Assembly: GCA_934045905.1 (NCBI GenBank)
Contig: OW203771.1
Coordinates: 19,786,069-19,850,068 of the forward strand
Length of the DNA stretch: 64,000 nt
Origin: Leuctra nigra
Taxonomy: Eukaryota; Arthropoda; Insecta; Plecoptera; Leuctridae
Direction: 5' to 3'
Positions 22,968 to 33,700 of the stretch are shown here, one piece after another. Position numbers and translations under genes: made by a program. Each line of letters starts with the position of its first letter. The stretch's first letter is position 1. Below the pieces are notes generated by a model that was not told the DNA's origin, did not search any database, and saw nothing but the letters and a program-made list of their open reading frames with translations.

Positions 22968-25900
22968 TTACGTTCTGAATATGATCGGTGTGGGGACGTT
23001 GTGAACGGTCTCCGGTTTCTCTCTCGCCGCCTCCGCTGAAGCGGACAGCATGGAAGTGACTAGCAGGTTGACGGAGATGTGAAGCGGAAACGTCAGCTCC
23101 TCGTCAAAGCAGAGCAGGACGACCTTGACAAAGAAAGAGAGAGATTAGAGAGAGCGTGCTTGGGGGACGTGCGTGCAGAACCAAAAGCTGCTCTGTTCGA
23201 AGGACAATAAAAAAAGCGTACATTACGAAATGCAATTTTATTCTTTTTATATTTAATTTAAAGAAAAACAGCATACAACATTTCCTGTCTATGGCCGCAG
23301 TGAAGTGTAATTCCTTCAAGAAATTTGACAATTAATCCAAACACGCATAAAATGTCCGTAAAACTAAAATGTAAATTACTTATGAAGTAAATGACAGATT
23401 AGTCTGAAAAATTACTTACAAAAATACCTAAACAACAATAACAAAGTTTTCAAAACATCCTGTTCAAAAATTGTACCCGAGACCAACCGTTCTTATGACA
23501 TTAGTGGGTGTGCACAATTTCAGATCGATATTTGAACTGTTTGATCTGGGCACTGCTAGCAAAAACAAAAAAAACACATAGAGACAGTGTCATGAGTACC
23601 AGGGTGACGCTCGCTCAAAAACAAATTAAACCCACGTAATCACTATTGTCCGTTACCTCTTGGTTCTTGCAGAAGGACACCGCGCGAATGCCGGTGCCCT
23701 GACAGTGCTTCACCTGCCGCTGCTCGTCCAACGAGGCCAGCGTGACCCTCATCATGACATGCCGTCTGCTCTGCTGACTGAGCAGTATCTCGCCGGGGTT
23801 GTCGTGGCGATGGTTCCGCCGCACCTTCAGGCACCGCCCCGAGACGGTCCACACGAGGTCGAGTCCGAAGTTGTAGCCGGTCCAGCGCCAGACGTTCTCC
23901 GCGTCGGTCTTCAGGATGCGCCCGCAGCGCATGCCGTGCTCCATGAAGTCCTGGTTGCTGGCGGCGCGCGGCCTGCGCGGGGAAACACGCGCGACATCAG
24001 CATCAGGGACATTGTTAGGCTCCAAGCATTAGGAATGTGGCACTACTATTTAACAATACAGTTGGAACTAATGTAGAGTTTGACAGCTAGTTGGATTACG
24101 AGCTTTTCCTTTTCCTTATTAAGGTGGCTCATCCAATCGGGCATGGTCTCAGATCTTCATAATTTTTTGTCTACTTATTGAATGATAATCATGCCATACA
24201 CAATCATTGAAAAAATTTAACACTTCTCGTGTCTAGTTTCTGAGATAAATTGAGTTTTCTTCCCCATGTTATCACATGTATTACATGTTATCCCAATGTG
24301 TCACATTTAGACTAAAATGAAGATCTAATTTTTATGTGGTCCCAACTTTGAACAAAAAACTTATTTTCTGATAGATAGTTGGACATTCTATTAGGAAAAA
24401 AATTGAAAACAATACCAATGCAACTTGTGCTATTTTAAAAGTTATAAAACAAAAACGAAATGATTTCCCTCAGTGTGTTAAATAGTTCAATAATTTGTCA
24501 ATAATTTGAAACCTCATTATAAGACAGGAGTTGCAAGTTAAATGACGTTAAAGAGAGATGGACAAAGTAAATAATGTCTTTGTTTGTATTGAAAACATCT
24601 TGTTATCTCATCTCGTGCTACTTAAAGAGAGATGGACGAAGTAGGTAAATAATGTATTGGCATTGAAAACATCTTGTTATCTCATCTCGTGCTACTTAAT
24701 TTGGATAATTTGGAAAGTGTACGCAGTGTCAGTTTCAATGAACACTAGCTGTGTCAATTATCCCCCAATAATTTCCCATGTTTTCACATGAAGAAATGAC
24801 ATAAATACATCTATCTTTAAAGCAACCTACACAGACTGTTTCAAACAACTTCATACCTTTAGGCCGGGTAGGACCAACTTTGAATTAAGTTAATTATCGT
24901 GGATAGTTAGTGGAATTTAATTTAGTGAATCCTATTGGCTGTGGAATTTGCGCCAAATGGATTCATTGGTTAACCATCGATAGTTAACTTAATCCAGAGT
25001 TGGTCCTACCCGGCCTTAGCAAACTATTTCCCCAACCCATCGCCTGGCAAAATGTCACATTGATTACGAATTTCTGCCACTAGGTTGCGCTTCCGGCACT
25101 GTCAAGTGCACGCTCACTGGCCAAACTTGTTGCCTAAAGGAATAGTATAGGGCCGGAAGAGAGTTGCGAACCCAAATAAATATCGGTTCCGATTGCGGTT
25201 CCTTGAAAAATAAAATAACGGTTCCATAAAGGTTTCAATCGGTTTCATTAAATTCAGACAACTCAAATTATTTCTTTTAAATCGACTTTTGGGAACTTAC
25301 ATGCTCAGAATGTCTAGTACATTTATTTGACTAGGTGATCATTTATTTCAAAACTTTAAATGTTAGTACTAAATAATTTCAGTTTTGAAAGGTACCTAAT
25401 GAAGTAAAAATTCAATCAAATTAATTATTTAAAGAACCCTTAAGGAATCGTTATGGAACTCAAATAATGTTTAATATTAACAAGGGTTCCAGTTCCTATA
25501 AAAATAATGTCTCTCTTTGGTTTCGGTTCAAAGCGTTTCTCTCACCCCTTGTCCATGCCGTGGTCGAGCCTCAGCATCTGACACCACTGCTCGGTGACCG
25601 GCCCGCCGAGCCACTCCTCGGGGATCACGCGGTCCGAGCGCATCGTCTCGATGTCCACGTGATGGTTCACCAGGTGGTGCAGGCGGAGGCAGCGGAACAC
25701 GGGGGCGAAGCGGCGACCCGCTTCCGTGCGGAGGAACGCCTCGTCGTCTGTGTTACATAAGACATTTATAATCCTGATGATAACTTTAAGACTTTAAGTC
25801 AAGCAGAGATGAATCTTATCTGAAGGAGAGTAATTAATGATTAGGAATTGCAGATTATGTAGCAGAAAAAGTAAAATCACAAGGATTTTTCTTGACTACC

Positions 25901-28900
25901 TAAATGAAGTTCCATTCCTATATTAAAAAAAAAACATTTGAACAAACATATTTGTACTTCAGAGGTAGAAAGCCCGAAGTCCATTTTAATTCTTGAGGTG
26001 AGCTCATAAAGCAGTAATTCTGCTTTAATTCAATCATAATTTGAAAATGGTGTAACCAGTCATTTTGTAAGACTATAAACTATAGTTGTAACTATAAACT
26101 ATATTTTTAGGGTTGCGATTCGATTTGAATTGCTAAATCGATGTCAAAGTGAAAATTTCGACATCAAATCGAAATGATTTCAACTTCGAAATAATTTTGA
26201 CATCGTAATAATGGGCCACATCAAAATAATTGCGGCGAAATTTGGCAACACTGCAGTTGTGCCTGCCCAAGGCCATGTTCCTAGCGCGAGAGATGACCCT
26301 CTCACACCCCCCTCGCGGCAACAAATGACGTGAAATGGTTGAAATAAAGGACTTTTTAAATTTAAAAAACCTACATTTATTTATTTATGTAATATGGAAC
26401 AATTGAGGACAAAATTAGTCGCAAATCAAGTTTCAACTTTGTAGTTTTATTAGACTTATTGCCGTAATATATCCCGTGAAGCATAACATTGTCTGCATTC
26501 AATACCCTTTAGCAATGTAGCCCATAATGTTCACCTCAAATCCAAACACTTTGCACACTTTTTCGGTGGGATTATTTTTTTGCGTGGCAACATTCTTTCA
26601 CAAGAGAATAAAAACAATCACACGCTGAATGGCAAGAGACAACTGAACTGACCAACCCACCCTCATAACTGCACACGCGGTATGTAGGAAGGGCGGAAGC
26701 AGGCATGTTGCACTCTTGCCAGCTCTACAATACTGTGCGCTAATTCTCGGATTTTTTTAAAAGAATGTCAAACGATTATTTGATTAAACAATTCAAATCA
26801 ATGTCGAATCGAAACTCAATATTTCATTTGACATCAATGTCAAATCATTGATCCTAGAGCCAATCGGACATTTTCAATGTCAAATCGAAAAATTGATGTC
26901 AAGTCCCAGCCCTAATATTTTTAAAAATGTATTTCAAAACGAAAGAGTGCAATGGGAAAGCATGTAAATACAATACCCTGTCGCTCTGAGAAGTACTTCT
27001 GCGATGTCTCGACGGAACTGGTGACCGGTTCAACTTGAAGATACATCCAGTAGCGGAGCATGCAGTAGACCGAGAACTCAATCTGCATCACGAACAAGTC
27101 TGGCGAGGAGACCAGAGCTGTCATGAGCTCCAGACTAGAGGAACAGAATAATGAAACAAGACTAGAGGAACAGAATAATGAAACAAGACTAGAGGAACAG
27201 AATAATGATACAAGACTAGAGGAACAGAATAATGAAACAGTGAGCAAATCAAGCTGCAGTGTGATCCCTGGTGGTAGAAATTTAGTAATTTACACTAGTC
27301 AAGGGGTATTGATATGATTTATTAACAACTTAGGAACACTGTATGTACATTCATTATTAGTAGTAATGTCTGAACAGATCTAATTTCCAGTGGCTGCTGG
27401 TCAGCTGAATAAAACAATAATATTACAAAGGATTTAGTCTACTATTATATTACGTGTTAAACGTATAGTACCTACGTTTATTATGTGCTTTCCCTACCTC
27501 ATACTCGGCAGGTGTATAGGCTTCTTGCAAAAAAAAGGTTGGCATAGTAATTAACCTACCTAGAAAGGTATACCTACCTAGGAAATAAAACAAATCTGAC
27601 AGTAGCAATCCAAAGTTCATATTAAGAGTGATTACTGATTATACTTAATGAAAGAAACATTAAGTAAATTATTTATAGCTTTGACACATCCCTTTCTCCT
27701 CTCAGCCTCCATTTTTCTCCCCCTTGTGACCTAATATGCAGGAAGGCAATAGAAACAATCTCAATTTCTCAATCTCATTTTTTTCTCTCTGAGTTCAAGT
27801 TGCAGTGAAAAGTCATGCAAAGAAGAAACAAATCAGTCAATAAAAGGACTGGGGAAAACCACAAGAAAATTAAATCAGGAAGGAACAGGAGTCCAAAACG
27901 GAACATCCAGAGCTCAATGCCAGAGCATTTCTGCCTAAAGCTGGGTTCCCATACTTCGCATCAAATTTGTTTCGTTTTCGGTTCGCTTTCGCAAAATGGC
28001 TACATTTAACAAAGGAAATCGTCCATGTTTACATTCGCATTTTCGCGTGTTTCGGTTTCTTAAAGTTGAGCGAATTTTAACTTTGACGAAACCGAAACAC
28101 GGGAACTTGCGAATATAAACATGGACAATTTCCTTTGTTAAAAGGTAGCCATTTTGCGAAAGCGAACCGAAAACGAAGCGAATTTGATGCGAAGTATGGG
28201 AACCCAGCTTTAGCCAGCAGTTAGTGAAGGTAGTACCTAGGAGTTATTGTATTTTCATTTTTCTTCTTTCCTTCCCTCCCCCCCACACATCACTCACCTG
28301 GTGATTTCTTTTAGCCGGTCGGGTTTGTCACACATGTACGCCATGAGATTCACTAGCAGCCATTTGTAAGCGGAGTCGGACACTTTACGCAGGCTGTACA
28401 ACTTGCCAGCGTTGTAATAGCCGATCACAGTCTGAGAAACAACACACGACGTTCATCAGCGATATTACATTACACCTCTACCAACATTACAAATCTAGAG
28501 GCAACCAGGCAGAGAACATACACTAAAGTTCATTCACGATTAGAATTGCAAGCCGTAATGGCGGCGTGTACTACCGTAGTCAAGTGAACGTATACCTAAA
28601 CATGTAAATATCAATATAATAATCAAAAAATGTATATAATACGGCTGTAGATAAAAATAAATCAATTTTATTGAATTTTTATAATATTTACTACTATTAA
28701 AAATTGTGTATTTGACATAATTTATACAATTTCAATAATACAAAGAAGAAAGTCTTGCCATTGACAGAGCAGTGTTCAAGTGACTGACCAATGAACGACG
28801 TGATCGACTAAAACGTCAGTGATATTCTTATCGTGAACGAACTTTATCAAGAACCCTTATTTCATATATTATTTTTCAAAAAGACAGGGCGACGGTTTGG

Positions 28901-30139
28901 CTAATTTTTATGGTGCCAGTGTTAATTCTTATGCCTAAAACTTTTTAAAACGAGATATAGGTAGATTTTGGTCCAATTTCGGACCGGTCCAGAGTCGGGT
29001 TGCATGAAAAATCATGGAACGGGATCAGAAAACCTTTGGGAAAAAGACATTTTAAATTACATTGACAGCAGTTTCCTCATCACACCACGGACGGTTGCCT
29101 AGACGTAATAAATTGACTAGGTAGTGGATAATAAGTTTATTGGTTTTATCTTACCTTAACGTTGACGGTTTCAACCATAACCTCAACACACTGGTCGATG
29201 ATGCCTTCCAGTTGGAACACAGCTGCCGTAGCGAGGATTGAGATGCAGTTTGCCGGTTCTATCGTCATCTTGTCCAGGTATAACGACCCCAGCACAGTTG
29301 ATAAGGCTGTGAACAATATTAACTATTACTGTCGTCAATAACTGATTAAGTAAATAACCAAGCTGTCAGATAAGAAATGGTAAGCAAAGATTATAAATAA
29401 TATAACACTCTGCTGACTCAACATTTCAACACTTGACTCAAGAGTCTAGAATCTTGAAGAAATGCAAACTTACATTCCAAAGTAACATTTGGATCGATAA
29501 CTTCAATGTCTATGGTATCTTGTGCCGCTTCTTTCCACGATCCACAGAACATACTAGAGAAGTACGGACTCTGAAATCAACAAACGTTCTGTTAATATAA
29601 TACTCTACCTACTTGAAATGGTTTCAAAATCATAACAAAGACAAACTGGAGAAAGATTAAGAGTAGAGAAAGTAAAAGATTACCTGGGCCAGGTAGATTT
29701 TGTGTAGGAGCCAGCTCTTCCCGAGGATATTGACAGTAACATCGCTGCCTTTACCTTCTTGAAATAAAGCTTGGAAAATGTACTCAGAAGTGCATATCAA
29801 TTTCTTTCTGCAAATACAAGAGTGTTTATGTCTTAATAATCACGAAATAGGTATGTTGGAGATTGAATTCAATACCAAAAACGGTAAGACATTCACGAAT
29901 GAGGTTGATTGAAAGAGAAAGTTGATACACTAGGTAGGTACGTGAACTGTCAGAAGGCTTACAAAGTTTGTTTACCTTTTTGGCGTGTGCATAATCTTTT
30001 CCAAGACGAGATTTGACTCTTCCTCAGAGTCATCTTCTTCATCGACGCGTTTTCTTTTACGATTAATTAAATCTTTTACGTTATTTGCTATTGATTGAGT
30101 TTTAATATAGGAGAAAAATTTACTGACACTTTCACCCAT
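22968..30139 (-). CDS. gcl: Germ cell-less protein (BTB-BACK, GMCL1 family)
   Basis: BTB adaptor of the CUL3 ubiquitin ligase, nuclear-envelope associated; in Drosophila it is needed for primordial germ cell formation. Nine exons on the minus strand: 29976-30139, 29684-29807, 29474-29570, 29155-29306, 28298-28431, 26977-27134, 25546-25747, 23657-23972, 22968-23123. All are GT-AG and in phase, giving 500 aa, the family's usual size (~500). Residues 27-31 (RKRKR) form a likely NLS and an acidic stretch follows. The BTB fold covers roughly 65-180 (GSDVTVNILG, SPYFSSMFCGSWKE). BACK follows (LFVMQIEF). The diagnostic C-terminal GCL domain starts near GMRCGRILKTD and WRWTGYNFGLDL. Introns carry several MITEs. 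Exon 6 has four possible acceptors 27 nt apart. Upstream neighbour on the same strand is lipase A. The glycine-rich N-myristoylation-like start MGESVSK is seen. Identification is firm. Confidence 0.96.
23445..23625 (-). repeat. Fragment of the GCGAGCACC dispersed family in gcl intron 8
   Basis: Contains 'accgttcttatgacattag', 'gtgtgcacaatttcagatcg' and 'agggtgacgctcgctc', as in 45.41-45.68 kb (inverted). Lies wholly within the last gcl intron. Confidence 0.5.
24551..24702. repeat. Tandem duplication of ~77 bp in gcl intron 7
   Basis: Two adjacent near-identical copies containing 'aaagagagatggac', 'aaaacatcttgttatctc' and 'atctcgtgctactta'. Confidence 0.75.
24862..25015. mobile_element. Small TA-flanked foldback MITE in gcl intron 7
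   Basis: Ends GGCCGGGTAGGACCAACT and AGTTGGTCCTACCCGGCC are inverted and extend to 'ttaagttaa'/'ttaactta' pairs. TA sits next to each end. Confidence 0.75.
26109..26914. mobile_element. hAT-like MITE in gcl intron 6
   Basis: Ends TTAGGGTTGCGA and (inverted) TTAGGGCTGGGA are related, and a perfect 8-bp repeat ATATTTTT flanks (26101-26108 and 26915-26922). The exact end may shift by one base. Ends are filled with degenerate 'cgacatcaaatcgaa' direct and inverted repeats. Non-coding. Confidence 0.7.
27134..27240 (-). repeat. Four tandem 27-nt copies of the gcl exon 6 splice acceptor
   Basis: The + strand unit agactagaggaacagaataa plus 7 nt repeats four times. On the coding strand each unit ends TTCTGTTCCTCTAG, a pyrimidine tract plus AG, giving acceptors at 27135, 27162, 27189 and 27216. 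All are in the same frame; using an upstream one would add 9, 18 or 27 residues (SLVSLFCSS units) before SLELMTAL without a stop. The innermost acceptor matches the family's protein length. Confidence 0.9.
27938..28210. mobile_element. Near-perfect foldback MITE in gcl intron 5
   Basis: About 120-bp arms beginning AAGCTGGGTTCCCATACTTC and ending in its reverse complement, flanked by TA on both sides (27936 and 28211). TA flanks suggest a Tc1/mariner-type origin. Confidence 0.9.
28526..28844. mobile_element. TA-flanked MITE in gcl intron 4
   Basis: Ends AAGTTCATTCACGATTAGAAT-like and ATTCTTATCGTGAACGAACTT-like are inverted, with TA at each flank. AT-rich core. Confidence 0.75.
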
Positions 30140-30653
30140 CGTGACAAAGGAAAGGAAAACAAACGCCCACCATCAGCTGCGCTGTTGCTCTCCCACTGAG
30201 ACCAGTCAATGCAGCCAACATAACAATGTAAAATGCGCTAACTTCCAAACAAGTAGGTACCAACCTACATTATGACGTCATATACAGACATTTTTCTCAA
30301 TGATAATATTATAGATAAAGAGTCCTGTGACCTTAGCCTAATTTGTTTTGTATTTGTTTTTATAGCATTCTTTTATGGAAAAATTGGAAATAGATAAGAT
30401 AAGGTTTAGGACACAGTATGCACAACTAATTATTATTTATTTCGTTTCATTTGTATAACATTTCATAACTTCAACGATAATTAATCATAAACATAACAAC
30501 ATAAACAAAAACATGAACTGTTTCAGTTAAAACAATCTATTTTTTTTCTTCATCGTCCATAAATTCAAGTCTTTAAAATTGTAATTTAAGATTTGAGCTC
30601 AAAAACAGATAGGTAGGTATTGTGATAAAAAGTTATTTTACGTTATTTTATGC
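30140..30653 (-). promoter_or_regulatory. Intergenic promoter region of gcl
   Basis: Only ~620 bp separate the gcl start codon from the stop of lipase A on the same strand. The first ~90 bp upstream of gcl are relatively GC-rich with two E-box-like CAGCTG/CAGCAG stretches. No TATA box is evident. The rest is AT-rich. Confidence 0.4.
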
Positions 30654-30659
30654 TTTATT
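30654..30659 (-). terminator. Poly(A) signal candidate of lipase A
   Basis: AATAAA on the minus strand, about 100 bp beyond the lipase A stop codon. Confidence 0.55.
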
Positions 30660-30759
30660 GATAGTAGTACAAGGGGAGGGGAATTCTACATAAAATGCAT
30701 CTTTAAATACGCTCTTTTGACATCATTGACAGCGTGAACGACGTGAATCTGGACATAGT

Positions 30760-33700
30760 TTAGAATCCCGACATGAGGCTGACAATCTTGTCATACAGCA
30801 GTGTCTTGACGTCGATGGCCCACAAGAAGTCAAGATGGTTGAACTTCTCGAATGGGACACGGAACTTGCCGATCAGGTTCGGAAGTTTATCAGCAAAAGT
30901 GTCCACATCCTGGGGAAAATCAAGACAAACATTTATTAGAGAAGCACTTGAGGGAAAGAGATCTACTTACCAAGACCTCTACTTTTTCATAAATCTGAGA
31001 GAAACAGGTAAACCTGCAGATCGGTTTTCAATCCACTTTTCGAAAGGGAAAGATTTTTTCGTTTTCTTTCAGTTTCATAAAAGTAAAGGATTTTTTCGAT
31101 TTCTCTCATGATCATGATTCATCAATCCTGACTCTATAATAGAGAAAGGAACATGCACTTGGAAATAACTTTCCACTTTTATGATAGAAAAATGTACCCC
31201 ATAAAAAACACTTCGTGTAAAAATACCAGCCAAGTCTCTTCAACAAAAAAAAATATGAAATCTAAAAATTCTGCACTGAAAAGTAATGATATCAAAAAAT
31301 TTGCCAAGTCAAAACTTTATTTGTAAATCAAAAAAATACTTGGCGCATCGTGTACATAAATAGCTTGGAAGTATAAGCCAATTATAAATTATACATGAAA
31401 TATACATACATAGTATACCTATAATGCCCTAAAAAAAACGATGCGCGAAGTATTTTTTGATTTTCAAATAAAGTTTTGACTTGGCAAATTTTTTGATATC
31501 ATTACTTTTCAGTGCAGAATTTTTAGATTTCATATTTTTTTTTGTTGAAGAGACTTGGCTGGTATTTTTACACGAAGTGTTTTTTATGGGGATCCCAGTG
31601 AACACTAGGACGTACCTGGGACGTCCCCAGGACAGACTACTTATTTAGGTAGGACATCCCTAGTCCGTCCTAAACTCGGCCTAAAATGATCCCCAGAGTG
31701 TCCCCAGAGTGTCCTAATTACACAAGTTTTTCGATCCCAGGTACGTCCTAAATTAGGCGGACCTTCCTAAAAAAGGACGACACTGCCTAATTTAGGAAAT
31801 CCATTGTCCTAGTTTAGGACGTCATTTCCTAATTTAGGTCGACACTTTTCCTAAATTAAGATGAAACTGCCTAATTTAAGATATACATTGTCCTACTTTA
31901 GGACGTCATTTTCTTATTTAGGTAGATGCTTTTCCTAAATTAGGATGAAAATGACAAATTTAATATATAATTTTTCATTATTATTATAATAGAATGGTAT
32001 TTCCTATGGAAGATAATTTTCCCCTATTGGGATGCAATTGCCATATTTAATAGACAGGTTCTATTTGCACAGACACCAATTCGCACGATTCGCATTATTC
32101 ATATTCATTAATTCAGTTATCAATTTTGCATCCAAAAAATATGGCTCCGACTCCAAGGTGACAACTAAGGTTCCAGTACAAAATAAAAGAAATACACATT
32201 TTTCCTATCATCCAATAGGACATGTCTCTTTTTGTTATAATATCTTATAATACTTGGCAGATTTTGGAAATAATATAACTTACTTAAAAACAAACGATAA
32301 AGAGATATGCTGAAATTAAAAATCTATATTGTGAAGTCGAAGGGCAGAGTACTCTGTTGACAGTTGTAGAAACTTTTAAAAATATTTCAATAGCAGCCAT
32401 TTTTAGGACAATTCTTCCTAAAAAAGGCAATTGCCTAATTTAGGAAGAATTGTCCTAAAATAGGATTTCAGTAGCAGCCATTTTTAGGACAATTCTTCCT
32501 AAAAAAGGCAATTGCCTAATTTAGGAAGAATTGTCCTAAAATAGGATTTCAGTAGCAGCCATTTTTAGGACAATTCTTCCTAAAAAAGGCAATTGCCTAA
32601 TTTAGGAAGAATGTTCCTAAAAAAGGATCTTCTTCCTTTATTAGGATATCCCAGGGAGGTACCCAGGACATCCTAGTAGGATGTCCTAATTTAGGCTAGG
32701 ATATCCTAAAAATAGTCTGTCCCTGGGACGACCTGTGTTCACTGGGATATCACTCCTTTTTTTAGTTTATTCTAACAACTTGTGACACATATGAAATGAA
32801 CAATTACTAAATTCTTTTAAAAAATCATCACCCTTTACAATTTCGTTACCACTAATGAATAGCAGCAGCGTATGGTCCTAAATAATTGCTTTAAATGATC
32901 TTTCACGAAGAATAGCAAAGGTTTCATTCCAATCAGTCAACCCAGTTCCGAGATATGGAAACACTTCGGTTTTCAAAATGGCTGCTGAACTTACTGCACT
33001 GCCACATAGAATGTATATCTATAAATGATGTGTATCATTTTAGGCTTTCTGAATACGTATTTATTATATAGGAGGGGATTATAATAATTTTTTAGATTTG
33101 AATGACGTCATTTCCGGTCTCATAAATAGGAAAATTCTATTTGTACTGTTCATATTCCATAGAGATGGCCATCCGAATCGTTTGGCGCTAGTTTCATACC
33201 GATTTGTCTACCAGTTTTTGAGATATGACGTTCCTTACGGTTTAAAAATGGCGGCTGAAATCTCTGACCCCTTGAAGTATATTTGAAACATGATTACATT
33301 TTATTATAAGCTGTCTGAAATAGTATATTTATTGCATCAACATGTTAATTTGTGAGATTATTAAAATGTGTGACGTCATTTCCGGTTATGGTATGGGAAA
33401 CTGCAAATATTATTGATAATAATACATAAAGTTGACCGTCTAAATTGTTTTGCGCTGGTTTCGTTGAAATCTATTTAGCCGTTATTGAGATATGATGTCA
33501 CTCCGGTTTCAAAATGGCGGCTTCCGGTTGATTTATAACAAGTCACATGAGACGTCAAAAGTACATACGTTACATAAATATCAAAATAATCGGATCAACC
33601 TTTGTTGCCAAAAAGCCAATAAATGTATTTCAAATTTCATTACGTCATTTCCGGTTTCTTTAACATAATGTTTAGCCTTTTGCTACTTATAATGCATATA

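Noticed and set aside
23660..24076. Plus-strand reading frame opposite gcl exon 8 (and 25467-25760 opposite exon 7)
   Set aside because: The minus strand encodes the conserved GCL domain in phase with the other exons.
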